From Fibrobacteria bacterium (GTDB taxonomy: Bacteria > Fibrobacterota > Fibrobacteria > UBA11236), in contig JAJNBB010000008.1 of the NCBI GenBank assembly GCA_021155885.1, positions 1-48,301 of the forward strand: a DNA stretch of 48,301 nucleotides, written 5' to 3'. Every line of letters starts with the position of its first letter. The stretch's first letter is position 1. Shown one piece after another: positions 1-8,260 of this stretch. The notes beneath the pieces were generated by a model that was not told the origin of the DNA, searched no databases, and saw only the letters and a program-made list of their open reading frames with translations. The position numbers and the translations under genes were made by a program.

Positions 1-129
1 TACCCTGCGGCATTGACGGCGTGGTTCGCGCCATCGGCTTCTTCGACGTTCCGATTCTACGACCCCCTCGGCCGTGCGGTGGAAAAACGCCGCATGCCCC
101 TCCCCGCGTCGTCCCTCTTGCGCCGTTAG
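1..129 (+). CDS. C-terminal end of an exported protein (5' end outside window)
   Basis: An open frame runs from the first base of the window to a TAG at 127-129 and gives 42 residues. The readable part contains FYDPLGRAVEKRR and then a short tail ending LLRR. The D-x-x-G-R-x-[VL] core resembles the tails of the two SMP-30-like proteins at 22635-24881 (RDLRGRLL, RDVRGRLL) and, more loosely, type IX secretion C-terminal domains. No catalytic domain is visible because the body of the gene lies upstream. The coding call rests on the open frame and this motif. The frame could also be chance, since GC-rich DNA leaves long open frames. Confidence 0.5.
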   Translation, partial: YPAALTAWFAPSASSTFRFYDPLGRAVEKRRMPLPASSLLRR

Positions 130-212
130 GCGCGAAGCGAATGGGCAACCGCTGAGTAGCTAGTCGAAAAACGATAGAGGCCGGATGGTGGCGGCCCATC
201 CCCAGATGCGCC
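130..212. other. Short intergenic gap
   Basis: This 83-bp gap lies between two convergent genes. It holds the weak hairpin listed at 182-198 and otherwise nothing I recognise. Confidence 0.4.
165..198 (-). terminator. Possible terminator for the transglutaminase gene
   Basis: Read on the minus strand just after the stop at 213, GGATGG and CCATCC pair around a 7-nt loop (182-198). A T-rich stretch, TCTATCGTTTTTCG, follows after about four bases. The stem is short and the T-tract is not directly adjacent, so this is a weak call. Confidence 0.35.
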
Positions 213-1487
213 CTACTCGCTCATCCCCTTCAACACCTCGTCCAGGAACGCGCGGACCTCCTTGTCGGCGCCGCTTTGCGTCCGCAACTCCAGCTTTTCC
301 TCGCCGATCCAGGCCTCGGTGATCTCGATCTCCAGATTCGCCAGGGTCCGCATCATCAGGTTGGTGGCGAGGGGCTGCAGGCGCTTTTCACCGGACAAGC
401 GCAAGAGCGCCACGCGATCGGCGCCCGCGGGGAACTGCCGCAGCGCGGGATCGACCCCGACCCACGCGCCGCCGATCCATGCCTCGGCCCAGGCGTGCCC
501 GATGAACACGCCCCGATCGAGGGTGGCGAAACCCAGCGTTACGCGGCTGGGGATTCCGGCCGCGCGCAACAAGGCGGCGGTAAGCACGGCGGCCTCGGAG
601 CAGTCGCCCTTGAGGCCGCGCAGGGCCTCGCGGCTGGTGCCGAAAAGCGTGGCCCCCAGCTTGTACTGGAAGGAGGTCGCCACGAAGCCGTAAATGCGGC
701 GCGTGGTTTCGACCGCGTGCGGGGCGCCCTTCTTCAGGGCCGCCGCCTTGGCCCGCAGCAAGGGGTCGGTCAGGTCGAGGTCGGGCGTCGACGCGAGGTA
801 AACGGCGGGAGCGCCGGGGGATTTTTTCAACGAGTCGGGCAGGGACGCACGGCGGGTTTCCACCAGCGCCCAGCTGGCGCCGCGTTCGACCACGCCGGGC
901 AGGGCGCCCGGCAACGAATCGCCTCCCCGCAGGGATAGGCGAAGGCGCAGGCGCGTGGCGCCGGGCTTCACCGGCACGCGGCGGGAGATCGGCAGGAACG
1001 AGGCCCTCGCCCCGTCGGCCGAAGGGACTCCCTGGCGAAGGACCAGCGCGGTCTTCTCGCTCGCGAGTTCCTCGAAGTCGGCCACCTTCCAGATTTTTCC
1101 AAGGGGGCCTTCGTCGCGAAACAGATGCACGGCCTGAATCGAGGTGAGGCTGTTCAGGCCCATGAGCGGGCGGGTGAACACGGCGACCGAGCGTACTTTA
1201 AGCGCGGTCCAGTCCCCGCGCGCCTTTTCCTCGAGGACCGTGTCGGAACTTTTGGCGGTGTCCATGAAGGCCGCGAGTTTTTCCTGGGTTTCGATCAGCA
1301 GCGGCAGGAGCCGCAGGGCCTGGCCCGTGCACAGGGCGCGGGCCTCGGCGGCGGCGCCGACCTGCAGCAGGGAATCGAACCGGACCAACGTTTCACGGGG
1401 CCCAATCTCCTCGGAAGGCGCCGCGTGGCTGCACGCACCCGCCAACACGAGCGCGCCCAGCGACGCGCGCAGCGAATGGAGGAACAT
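213..1487 (-). CDS. Transglutaminase-like domain lipoprotein
   Basis: This is a 424-residue predicted lipoprotein. The N-terminus is MFLHSLRASLG followed by a hydrophobic run ending LAGAC, a usable lipobox. The C-terminal half has the transglutaminase-like core: Cys296 in GDCSEAA, His331 in GHAWAEAW and Asp346 in GVDPALR form the expected Cys-His-Asp triad. Members of this superfamily often act as proteases or peptidases rather than cross-linkers, and the substrate is unknown here. I chose the ATG at 1487 over an in-frame GTG at 1517 because it gives a cleaner signal peptide and begins two bases after the corA stop (TGAGGATG). The gene is therefore probably the second gene of a corA operon. 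The N-terminal 200 residues match nothing I recognise. Confidence 0.85.
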   Translation of the reverse strand: MFLHSLRASLGALVLAGACSHAAPSEEIGPRETLVRFDSLLQVGAAAEARALCTGQALRLLPLLIETQEKLAAFMDTAKSSDTVLEEKARGDWTALKVRSVAVFTRPLMGLNSLTSIQAVHLFRDEGPLGKIWKVADFEELASEKTALVLRQGVPSADGARASFLPISRRVPVKPGATRLRLRLSLRGGDSLPGALPGVVERGASWALVETRRASLPDSLKKSPGAPAVYLASTPDLDLTDPLLRAKAAALKKGAPHAVETTRRIYGFVATSFQYKLGATLFGTSREALRGLKGDCSEAAVLTAALLRAAGIPSRVTLGFATLDRGVFIGHAWAEAWIGGAWVGVDPALRQFPAGADRVALLRLSGEKRLQPLATNLMMRTLANLEIEITEAWIGEEKLELRTQSGADKEVRAFLDEVLKGMSE

Positions 1488-1489
1488 CC

Positions 1490-2476
1490 TCAGAACCAAT
1501 GCTTGCGGCGGAACCACGCCAGCATGCCCAGGAAGACGGCCGCGGAGATTCCCGCGATGCCCAGAAACGCGCGCGGAGAGTCCGCGAAGGGAAGCGGCAC
1601 GTTCATCCCATACAACCCCGTGACGAAGGTAAGCACCAGCAGCGGCGTGGAGACGACGGTGAGCACGCGGATGGTTTCGTTGGTTTTGTGCGTGATGGAC
1701 GAGCGATAGAGTTCGAGGGCGTTCTGCGCGACCTCGCGGTAGATCGCGATGTCGTCGATCAGGCCGCGCAGCCGGTTCTCGAGGGAACGGAAGAAGGGCC
1801 GCGCGTAAGGCGTGACGAAGCGGGACGCGCCGGAAGTGAGGTCATGCACCATCTGAAGCTGCGGGGCCAGCGACAGATGCAGCAGATACAGCGCGTCGCG
1901 CGTCACGACGATGCGGTCGAGCAGGTCGGGCCGCGGTTCATAAAGAGCCTCATCCTCGAGCCCCGACAGGGCGGCATCCAGATTTTCCACCTCGGGTTCC
2001 AGGAGGTCCACGGCGGCGGCGAGCATGCGGTAAAGGAGCAGGTCGGGGGACTTCGGGGGGCTTTTCCACCCGGGAACATCCTCCAGCAGGGCGTCCACGA
2101 CGGGAATCGGGCAGGCGTGAAAGGTAATCAGGTACCCCGACCCCAGAATGGCGTCCACTTCGGCCTTTTCCGGCGCATCCTCCGCCCCGGCGCCCGGGAC
2201 GCGCGCGGTGAAGGACAGGTGGGTATAGTCCTCGAAGGGCGTAAGCCGGGCCCGCGAACTTGCCTGCTTGATGTTTTGTAAAACAATGGGATGCCAGTCG
2301 AGATGCTCCCTCAGCCAGGCTTCCGTCTCGGGTCCGGGCTCCCCCTCGGCGTCCAGCCACGCGAAGCGTTTTTCGAGGATCACGTCCCGCAGCTCCTCCA
2401 GGGAGGCCAGGGGCCGCGGCGGCGCGTCGGGGGCGAAGGCGAAACCGCGCAGGCGCAGGGGAAGGGAAGCAGGCAT
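1490..2476 (-). CDS. corA: CorA-family magnesium/divalent cation channel
   Basis: This 328-residue protein has the CorA plan: a large soluble N-terminal domain with long helices, then two C-terminal membrane helices. The signature Tyr-Gly-Met-Asn is at 289-292, right after the first membrane helix, and the second helix ends in a basic tail (RRKHWF). CorA proteins form pentameric channels in the inner membrane that admit Mg2+ or Co2+, and some relatives (ZntB) move Zn2+. The sequence alone does not fix the ion. A TAACTT hexamer sits 6 nt before the ATG, suggesting a leaderless transcript. The gene is divergent from the MMPL-type exporter, with 49 bp between the two starts. Confidence 0.9.
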   Translation of the reverse strand: MPASLPLRLRGFAFAPDAPPRPLASLEELRDVILEKRFAWLDAEGEPGPETEAWLREHLDWHPIVLQNIKQASSRARLTPFEDYTHLSFTARVPGAGAEDAPEKAEVDAILGSGYLITFHACPIPVVDALLEDVPGWKSPPKSPDLLLYRMLAAAVDLLEPEVENLDAALSGLEDEALYEPRPDLLDRIVVTRDALYLLHLSLAPQLQMVHDLTSGASRFVTPYARPFFRSLENRLRGLIDDIAIYREVAQNALELYRSSITHKTNETIRVLTVVSTPLLVLTFVTGLYGMNVPLPFADSPRAFLGIAGISAAVFLGMLAWFRRKHWF

Positions 2477-2482
2477 GCCGTG

Positions 2483-2488
2483 AAGTTA
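2483..2488 (-). promoter_or_regulatory. Candidate -10 box of corA (leaderless type)
   Basis: TAACTT ends exactly 6 nt before the ATG at 2476, so transcription would start at or next to the start codon. No TTGACA-like -35 is evident. Confidence 0.5.
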
Positions 2489-2510
2489 CAAAGACCCGGA
2501 ACGCGCTAGC

Positions 2511-2516
2511 TATATT
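2511..2516 (+). promoter_or_regulatory. Candidate -10 box of the MMPL-type gene
   Basis: TATATT lies 9 nt before the ATG at 2526, which predicts a leader of at most a few bases. It shares a 49-bp divergent region with the corA promoter. Confidence 0.4.
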
Positions 2517-2525
2517 CCGAACCGC

Positions 2526-5171
2526 ATGAAACCAGACTCCAGCCTTCCTTCCAGCGCTTCCAAGGGTCAGGGTTTCTTCGCCCGCCTGACCAGGTCCTAC
2601 GTCCGCGTCTCGTACATGCGGCCGTGGATTCCCCTGATCCTCATCGCCCTGACCGCTCTCGGCGGCGTGATGCTGGCCCGCAGCCTGTACATCGACACGG
2701 ATCTGCGCGTGCTGCTCCCCGAGGGCACGCCCTCGAAGGTCGCCATCGAGGAGGCCGAGACGCGCAAGGGCTCCACCGACCTGTTCACGGTGGCCTTCGA
2801 GTCGCCGTCGATCGAGGCCGTGGGCCGCTTCCAGAAGGCCATCGCCGATTCGCTGTCGAGGTGGCCCGAGGCCGTGTGGGTGCAATACGATCAGGATCGC
2901 TCCTTCTTCGAGCAGCGGGCGCTGCTCTACATGCCCGCTTCGGAACTGACGGACTTGAAGGACCGCGTCAACGGCATGGTGGGCGGCCAGTTCGCGAAGG
3001 CCAACCCCCTGATCGAATCCTTGTTCGAAGAGGACGAGGTGGAAGCCGCCGCGCCGGGACTGGAGGGCTGGCCCGACTCGCAGGCGCTGCGCGCCGAGGG
3101 ACTTCCCGAGGATCTCGTGACGGCCCTGACCCAGAAGGTCCGGAAAGGGCAGGACGCGGAGGAAAAGCGCCTGGCCGCGCGGGCCGCGGATCCGACGGAC
3201 CCCGCGAAGCCCGATTCGCTGTCGGCGCGCCTGCTCAACTGGCACGAGGAGAAAAAGGTCTGGGTCGGCGTGGTGCTGGTGCAGCTCAACCAGCCCTCGA
3301 CCAACGCGCGCTTCGCCAAGTCGATGTACGACCGCGGCACGGCGCTCATCGAGCGCGCGCACCCGGAAACCTACGACCCGAAACTGGTCGTCAAGGTGGC
3401 CGGAGCCTACCGCAACTTCAACGAGATCGACCAGGTCAGCGCCGACGTGGCCATCGCGGGGGTCATTTCCTTCGCGCTCATCAGCCTGCTGCTTTTGTTC
3501 TTCGTGCGCAAGCCGGTCAGCTTGCTGCTGATCAACATCCCCCTGTTCGTCGCCATGGCCTGGGCCATGGGCATCACCTACCTGGTCTACCAGCGCCTGA
3601 CCTTGCTCACGGCCTTCATCCTCTCGCTGATCCTGGGCCTCGGCATTGAGTACGCCGTGCACCTTTACGCCCGCTGGGCCGAGGAAGCGCGCCGCCATCC
3701 GTACCATCCCATCGACGCGATGACGCACGCCATGATCTCGTCGGGCCGCTCGCTGCTCGCCGGCGCGGCCACCAACATCTTCGCGATGCTCAGCCTGCAG
3801 TTCGGCCGCTTCGAGGGATTCCGCGAGTTCGGCGTCGTGGTGTCGATCGGCATTTTCTGCGCCCTGATCGCCAACTGGGTCGTGATGCCGCCGATCTTCT
3901 TCCTCTCCCTGCGCGGCGCGCGCTGGCTCTCGCACCGGGTGCCGCGCTCCTTCGCCTGGGTGATCCGCCAGCTCATGCCCACCGACGCGGGCGTGCAGGG
4001 CGGCCTGCTCATTCCCTCGCTGCCTTTCTCGCCGCGGGTGCTCAAGGGGCTCGGGATCACGGCCCTGGTCGTCACGATCGCCCTCGCGTTCGGGCCCGGC
4101 GTCGGTTTCGAGAACGACTTCCGCAACCTGCGCGGCAAGAGCACGGGAGCCGGCATCAGCTACGGGCGCGCCGTCGGCTCGGGAAAGAACACCTCCCCCG
4201 CCATCCTGCTCGGCAAGAGCGAGTCCCAGATGCGCTCGGCGCACGACTCCCTCGCGGCGCGCTACGGCAATCCCGCCGACAGCATGCTCAAGGGGTTCAG
4301 CACCATCCAGTCCTTCGTGCCGCGCCCCGAGGCCCAGCAGGAGCGGCTCGCCATCATGGCCGAGATCCGCGCCACCTTGGACTCGCGCGCGCTCGAGCGC
4401 GCCGACGCCAAGACCCGCGCCGACCTCGACACGCTGCGCCGCTACCTCGACGCGCAACCCTTCGGCTTCGACGACCTGCCCGGCTGGGCGCGCCGCTTCC
4501 TCACCGAGGCCGACGGCAGCCACGGCAAGATGGGCTTCCTCTACGGCAAGATGCGCGAGGCCGACGCGGTCGAAAGCGGGCTCTTCCAGAAACGCTTCCA
4601 GCATATCCCCTCGGCCGAGGGCCCGGTGCTCGTGGCCAGCAGCGGCTTCATCTACGCCGACGTGGTGCGCATGGTCAAGCGGGACGGCCCTCGCCTCGCC
4701 CTGATCACCTTGCTCCTGCTCGTCGTCATCACCTGGGTCGACATGCGCCGCTGGCGCGGCGTCGCCATCGTGGTCGGCTTCATCTCCCTCTCCGCGTTCT
4801 GGACCTACAAGATCATGGGCTTCCTGGGCCTCAAGCTGGGCGTCTTCAACATCGTCGTGATCCCCACCATCCTCTCGGTCTCGGTCGACTCGGTGATCCA
4901 TTTGTACCACCGCCGCCTAGGCATGGGCGCCGGCAAGATGCGGGAACTCTACCACACCACCGGATCGGCCGTGGCCACGGGCACGCTCACCAACATGTTC
5001 GGGTTCATCGGCCTGTGCTTCGTCGGGCACAAGGGCATGCAAAGCATCGGCATCCTGGCCACGCTGGGCATCGGCTGCGGCCTGCTCGTCATGTTCACCG
5101 CCCTGCCCTTCGCGCTGGAATTCCTGTGCCCGAAGGATCCGGTCGCGGGCGAGGGCGACGACGAAGGCTAG
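2526..5171 (+). CDS. MMPL/RND-family exporter
   Basis: This 881-residue inner-membrane protein has the duplicated RND layout. There is one membrane helix near residues 35-53, then a soluble loop to about 305, then a five-helix bundle to about 465. A second helix near 515, a second soluble loop and a final bundle from about 725 to 870 follow. The first bundle contains the acidic-rich run GLGIEYAVHLYARW and the second has the equivalent SVSVDSVIHLYHRR, positions where the proton-relay residues of MMPL/HpnN-type transporters sit. Such proteins are driven by the proton gradient and usually move lipids or other hydrophobic molecules. The cargo here is unknown. I see no periplasmic adaptor or TolC gene nearby, which fits the stand-alone MMPL type better than the tripartite AcrB type. 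Confidence 0.85.
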   Translation: MKPDSSLPSSASKGQGFFARLTRSYVRVSYMRPWIPLILIALTALGGVMLARSLYIDTDLRVLLPEGTPSKVAIEEAETRKGSTDLFTVAFESPSIEAVGRFQKAIADSLSRWPEAVWVQYDQDRSFFEQRALLYMPASELTDLKDRVNGMVGGQFAKANPLIESLFEEDEVEAAAPGLEGWPDSQALRAEGLPEDLVTALTQKVRKGQDAEEKRLAARAADPTDPAKPDSLSARLLNWHEEKKVWVGVVLVQLNQPSTNARFAKSMYDRGTALIERAHPETYDPKLVVKVAGAYRNFNEIDQVSADVAIAGVISFALISLLLLFFVRKPVSLLLINIPLFVAMAWAMGITYLVYQRLTLLTAFILSLILGLGIEYAVHLYARWAEEARRHPYHPIDAMTHAMISSGRSLLAGAATNIFAMLSLQFGRFEGFREFGVVVSIGIFCALIANWVVMPPIFFLSLRGARWLSHRVPRSFAWVIRQLMPTDAGVQGGLLIPSLPFSPRVLKGLGITALVVTIALAFGPGVGFENDFRNLRGKSTGAGISYGRAVGSGKNTSPAILLGKSESQMRSAHDSLAARYGNPADSMLKGFSTIQSFVPRPEAQQERLAIMAEIRATLDSRALERADAKTRADLDTLRRYLDAQPFGFDDLPGWARRFLTEADGSHGKMGFLYGKMREADAVESGLFQKRFQHIPSAEGPVLVASSGFIYADVVRMVKRDGPRLALITLLLLVVITWVDMRRWRGVAIVVGFISLSAFWTYKIMGFLGLKLGVFNIVVIPTILSVSVDSVIHLYHRRLGMGAGKMRELYHTTGSAVATGTLTNMFGFIGLCFVGHKGMQSIGILATLGIGCGLLVMFTALPFALEFLCPKDPVAGEGDDEG

Positions 5172-5214
5172 GTCGGGGAAACCTCATCGTGTCCCAACTA
5201 GCGCCGTGCGAACC

Positions 5215-5308
5215 GGACCTGTTCCGATCCGCGGCGAGGCGAGGACCGCATAGCGCAGCCGAGCAAGGGGCGGAACGGGTCCAGTGAAGCAACAGGGAGG
5301 CTCCCTTT
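5215..5308 (+). promoter_or_regulatory. Structured leader upstream of hpt
   Basis: GGACCTGTTCC at 5215-5225 pairs with GGAACGGGTCC at 5272-5282, an 11-bp stem with one G-U pair enclosing 46 nt. The Shine-Dalgarno AGGGAGG (from 5294) lies inside the self-complementary stretch AGGGAGGCTCCCT, so it could be masked. This resembles a regulated leader, but I match it to no known riboswitch. It could also be a dispersed palindromic element. Confidence 0.35.
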
Positions 5309-5309
5309 C

Positions 5310-5822
5310 ATGAAGACCTTGATCTCCGCCGACCGCATCGCCGCGCGCGTGGCCGAACTCGGCGCGGCCGTCACGCGGGATTACGCAGGCAAGGAGCTCG
5401 TCCTGGTCTGCGTGCTCAAGGGAAGCTTCGTCTTCGCCGCCGACCTCGCGCGCGCGATCGGCCTTCCCCTGCGCATCGAATTCCTGGGCGTCCAGAGCTA
5501 CGGCGACGGCACCGTGTCCAGCGGCGAAGCGCGGATCACCCTGGACATCGCCCACCCCCTCGCCGGCTGGCACGTGCTCCTGGTCGAGGACATCGTCGAC
5601 ACAGGACTCACGCTGTCGTTCCTGCTGGAAACCTTAAGTTCGCGACATCCGGCGAGCCTTAAGGTTTGCTCCCTGCTTCACAAGCCGGCGCGTCAAAGGA
5701 TTCCGGTCGCGATCGATTACCTGGGGTTTACTCTCCAGGACGCGTTCGTGGTCGGGTATGGATTGGACCACGCGGGCCTGCACCGGAACCTGCCGCATAT
5801 CGGGGTCATGGACCGTCAGTAA
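5310..5822 (+). CDS. hpt: Hypoxanthine phosphoribosyltransferase
   Basis: This 170-residue type I phosphoribosyltransferase salvages hypoxanthine (and usually guanine) to IMP or GMP using PRPP in the cytoplasm. The PRPP-binding loop reads LLVEDIVDTGLT near residues 90-101. The N-terminal VCVLKGSFVFAADL and the C-terminal DAFVVGYGLD are the other two family signatures, and the length is standard. A strong Shine-Dalgarno (GGGAGG) precedes the ATG by 9 nt and sits in a possible small hairpin. The gene follows the MMPL-type gene after 138 bp. Its last 7 bases overlap the end of the converging outer-membrane gene, an unusually tight arrangement. Confidence 0.95.
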   Translation: MKTLISADRIAARVAELGAAVTRDYAGKELVLVCVLKGSFVFAADLARAIGLPLRIEFLGVQSYGDGTVSSGEARITLDIAHPLAGWHVLLVEDIVDTGLTLSFLLETLSSRHPASLKVCSLLHKPARQRIPVAIDYLGFTLQDAFVVGYGLDHAGLHRNLPHIGVMDRQ

Positions 5823-6637
5823 AGGATCCGCACGCCGAGGCTCCACAGGCCGTTTTCATTCTCGAAGCGGTTCTGATCCAGGAAGGTGTGCTCGACGAAC
5901 AACACGCCCACGCTCTTGCGGCTGAGCAAAATCCAATTCAGTTGCGCCGTTCCCCGATACTGGAAGGACCCGTTTTCCCGCAGCCACAGGTCCTGCCTCA
6001 AGTCGGCATAGAAGGCCGATTGTTCGCGCAAAGCCCAGTTGTAGCGCAGCAGACCGAGCAGATGGCCGCGGTAGTCGTGGTTCTGCGCGACGAACCAAGC
6101 CTCGTTGCCGGCGAGAAAAGCGTCCGCCGCTAAGCGGTAATCGTAGGAGTTGCGAAGCTGGAAGTCGCGTTCGACCACGCGGCCAACGAGGTTATGGTCA
6201 TAAGCGCCCTTCGTCCCGAACGAAGCTTGCACCGAGTTCCAGAAAATGCTCCCGCCGACCCGCTCGCGGTCAATGCGGTGGATGCATTCATGCGAGAGCC
6301 CCAGATTGGCCTCATACTGCCATTCCGTCCAGCGAAATCCCGGATCGATGCGGTAGCGGATCTGGTCGAGCTTGATGACCGCGGTATCCTGGCGCGAGAT
6401 CACGGTCGCGTCCGCCAGGTTGATGTATACATGCCCCGGGCCCGTCCGGTACACTAGGTTGTCGATCGAGAAGGCGAAGCGATAGCCCGGCGGCATCTCG
6501 CTGTAGAGGTTGTCCTGATTCAAATAGTACTGGAAGTAAGTGCCGCCGCTGCTCTCGAACTCAAGCTCCCCCGCCTGTGACCCGGGCGCGAAAACGCCAA
6601 GGACCGCCACGACAGCGGCCGCCAGATCAGCGCGCAC
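5816..6637 (-). CDS. Predicted outer-membrane protein, family not recognised
   Basis: This is an about 273-residue exported protein. From the GTG at 6637 it begins MRADLAAAVVAVLGVFAPGSQAG, a plausible signal peptide. The rest is rich in alternating aromatic and polar residues, has no membrane helices and ends in LGVRILY, a terminal aromatic typical of outer-membrane barrels. Its start overlaps the stop of the FGE-like gene, so the two are co-transcribed and may act together. A longer reading from a TTG at 6673 is possible but puts charged and aromatic residues before the signal. The motif HECIHRIDR is notable, but I cannot tie it to an enzyme. It might be a barrel for lipid modification or simply a structural protein. 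Confidence 0.7.
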   Translation of the reverse strand: MRADLAAAVVAVLGVFAPGSQAGELEFESSGGTYFQYYLNQDNLYSEMPPGYRFAFSIDNLVYRTGPGHVYINLADATVISRQDTAVIKLDQIRYRIDPGFRWTEWQYEANLGLSHECIHRIDRERVGGSIFWNSVQASFGTKGAYDHNLVGRVVERDFQLRNSYDYRLAADAFLAGNEAWFVAQNHDYRGHLLGLLRYNWALREQSAFYADLRQDLWLRENGSFQYRGTAQLNWILLSRKSVGVLFVEHTFLDQNRFENENGLWSLGVRILY

Positions 6638-7373
6638 GGCGCACCACGCGGAATCCCAGACCCTTATAGCCAACCGCCTCCAGACCGTGGCTCTTGTTCG
6701 CGACCCGGAGGTTCCAGGTGCGATCGGACCAGGAGCCGCCCTTTGTCACGCGGCGTGCGCAGGTTCCATCCGGGCGGAGGGGCTCGTAGCAATCCTGCAC
6801 CCATTCCCAGGAGCCTCCCGCCATGTCATGCAACCCGAAGGCATTGGGCCGGGCCGAGGCGGACGGCATCAGGCGCCGCCGGGTACCCGCCTCCCGCAGA
6901 CGTTCACGCGGATCGTTTCCCCAGGGAAATTTGCGGATTCCCGCGCCGGCGGCGAATTCCCATTCCGCCTCGGTGGGAAGCGCGTAACCGGGCCCGAGCC
7001 AGCGGCAGAAGGCCCCTGCCTCTTGCCAACTGACGCCGGTGACGGGCAAGCGGGCGCGTTCCGCGGGGGTCAGTTCCAGAGCCGTTTCCTCGAAATACCC
7101 GATCGACCACCAGCTCGGCGCGCCGCAGGCCCCATCCGCCATGCAAAGCAGGTACCAGCCCACTGTCACCTCTGTGCGGCCCATTTCGAAGCCCTCCACC
7201 CCAATCTCCCGCACGGGCCGTTCGTCGCGATCTCCCTCGGTGCTTCCCATGTGAAATCGGCCGGCCGGGATCGGCACCAACTCCGCGGAATAGTCGGGGG
7301 CGGCTGCCCCCAGGCATGTGGCAGACAGCAGAAGAAAGAACCCTGCGCGCGGAGACCATGGGGGATGGAGCAT
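6627..7373 (-). CDS. FGE-sulfatase (SUMF1) fold protein, exported
   Basis: This 248-residue protein has a signal peptide (MLHPPWSPRAGFFLLLSATCLGAAA) and then one FGE/SUMF1-fold domain. The domain begins VPIPAGRFHMGS, continues with PVTGVSWQEAGAFCRWLG and ALPTEAEWEFAAGAG, and ends VTKGGSWSDRTWNLRVANKS and GFRVVRRA. True formylglycine-generating enzymes carry a Cys pair in the GGSW segment. Here that segment reads SDRTWNL, so it should not make formylglycine. Relatives without the Cys pair serve in other oxidative or binding roles. It is translationally coupled to the outer-membrane protein downstream and has a TACATT box 6 nt before the ATG. No sulfatase gene is in the window. Confidence 0.85.
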   Translation of the reverse strand: MLHPPWSPRAGFFLLLSATCLGAAAPDYSAELVPIPAGRFHMGSTEGDRDERPVREIGVEGFEMGRTEVTVGWYLLCMADGACGAPSWWSIGYFEETALELTPAERARLPVTGVSWQEAGAFCRWLGPGYALPTEAEWEFAAGAGIRKFPWGNDPRERLREAGTRRRLMPSASARPNAFGLHDMAGGSWEWVQDCYEPLRPDGTCARRVTKGGSWSDRTWNLRVANKSHGLEAVGYKGLGFRVVRRAR

Positions 7374-7379
7374 GGGCCC

Positions 7380-7385
7380 AATGTA
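7380..7385 (-). promoter_or_regulatory. Candidate -10 box of the FGE-like gene (leaderless type)
   Basis: TACATT lies exactly 6 nt before the ATG at 7373. No Shine-Dalgarno is present between them. Confidence 0.5.
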
Positions 7386-7394
7386 ACACGCCGG

Positions 7395-8204
7395 TTATTG
7401 TCCCGCCAGCAGTGTCACATACTCCCGCTCTTCCCGGCCGAACCAAGGCCCTTGCCCCGCCTCGGCGTTCTCGCGCACGTGGTCGGGCTTCGAGGTCGCC
7501 GGGATCGCGACATGGCAGCGGGGGTCGCTCAGGATCCATTTCAAGAGAACCTGCGCCCAGGTCTTCACCCCGAAGGATTCGAGGGGCTTGAGACGCTTCG
7601 GATGCGGGGGCCTGCGGAAAAGGCCGTCCTGGGCGAAAGGCCGCATCACAACGATCCCGATTCCCAGGTCGGTCGCGAGCGGCAGGATCTCGCGCTCGAT
7701 CTCCCGCTCGCGGGGGTTGTACGGGACCTGGATCGCGGTGATCCGTCCGGTTTTCATCACGGTTTTCAACTCCCCGAAGGCGCCGGGAAGGTAATGGGTG
7801 GCCCCGATCGCCCCAATCTTGCCTTCGTCCAGCCGCCTGTCCAGCTCGTCCAGGTGCTCGCGCCAGTTCACAAGGTTGTGGATCTGGTAGAGGTCGACCT
7901 TGCCTCCATGGAACTGCAGCGCCCGACGGATCTGGTCCCGCCCCTCCCGAAGCGTCGGCGCCCAGACCTTGGTGGCCACGAGCGCCGCCTCCCGCCGCCC
8001 TTCCAGGGCCTTACCCAGAACCCGCTCCGATTCCCCATACATAGGGGAGGTGTCGAAAAAGTTCGCCCCCGAGGCCAGGGCCCGGGTCACCACCTCCCGG
8101 GCATGTTTCTCGGCGACCTCCTCTTTCACATCGAAGGTCTGCCAGGTCCCCATGCCCACCGCGGGCACCTCCAGGCCGGTATTTCCGAGGGATCGAATAT
8201 CCAT
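7395..8204 (-). CDS. Aldo/keto reductase family protein
   Basis: This 269-residue cytosolic NAD(P)H-dependent oxidoreductase has a TIM-barrel fold. The tetrad is visible: Asp and Tyr in FFDTSPMYGESE, Lys in VATKVWAP and His in YQIHNLVN. Family landmarks are the start MDIRSLGNTGLEVPAVGMGTW, the strand-end IGATHYLP and the C-terminal cofactor region CHVAIPATSKPDHVRENAEA. The physiological carbonyl substrate cannot be told. The ATG at 8204 is preferred over the in-frame GTG at 8225 because it begins at the conserved N-terminus. It is divergent from the SET-domain gene, with 56 bp between the starts, and ends 22 bp before the FGE-like start. Confidence 0.9.
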   Translation of the reverse strand: MDIRSLGNTGLEVPAVGMGTWQTFDVKEEVAEKHAREVVTRALASGANFFDTSPMYGESERVLGKALEGRREAALVATKVWAPTLREGRDQIRRALQFHGGKVDLYQIHNLVNWREHLDELDRRLDEGKIGAIGATHYLPGAFGELKTVMKTGRITAIQVPYNPREREIEREILPLATDLGIGIVVMRPFAQDGLFRRPPHPKRLKPLESFGVKTWAQVLLKWILSDPRCHVAIPATSKPDHVRENAEAGQGPWFGREEREYVTLLAGQ

Positions 8205-8216
8205 AGGCTTTCCCCC

Positions 8217-8222
8217 AAGGTA
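8217..8222 (-). promoter_or_regulatory. Candidate -10 box of the aldo/keto reductase gene
   Basis: TACCTT lies 12 nt before the ATG at 8204, predicting a leader of about 5 nt. It faces the SET-gene promoter about 27 bp away. Confidence 0.35.
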
Positions 8223-8248
8223 CACTGGATCGGGGTTGGGGACATACC

Positions 8249-8254
8249 TAGATT
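8249..8254 (+). promoter_or_regulatory. Candidate -10 box of the SET-domain gene (leaderless type)
   Basis: TAGATT lies exactly 6 nt before the ATG at 8261, with no Shine-Dalgarno in between. Confidence 0.5.
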
Positions 8255-8260
8255 GGGACC

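Noticed and set aside
1950-4910. A very long open frame on the minus strand (986 codons) across the MMPL-type gene
   Set aside because: It is antisense to a well-supported transporter, rich in His, Asp, Arg and Gly with no fold signature, and matches what high GC third codon positions leave open.
6638-6673. A longer start (TTG at 6673) for the outer-membrane protein
   Set aside because: It adds charged and aromatic residues before the hydrophobic core and overlaps the FGE-like gene by more than 40 bases. The GTG at 6637 gives a typical signal peptide.
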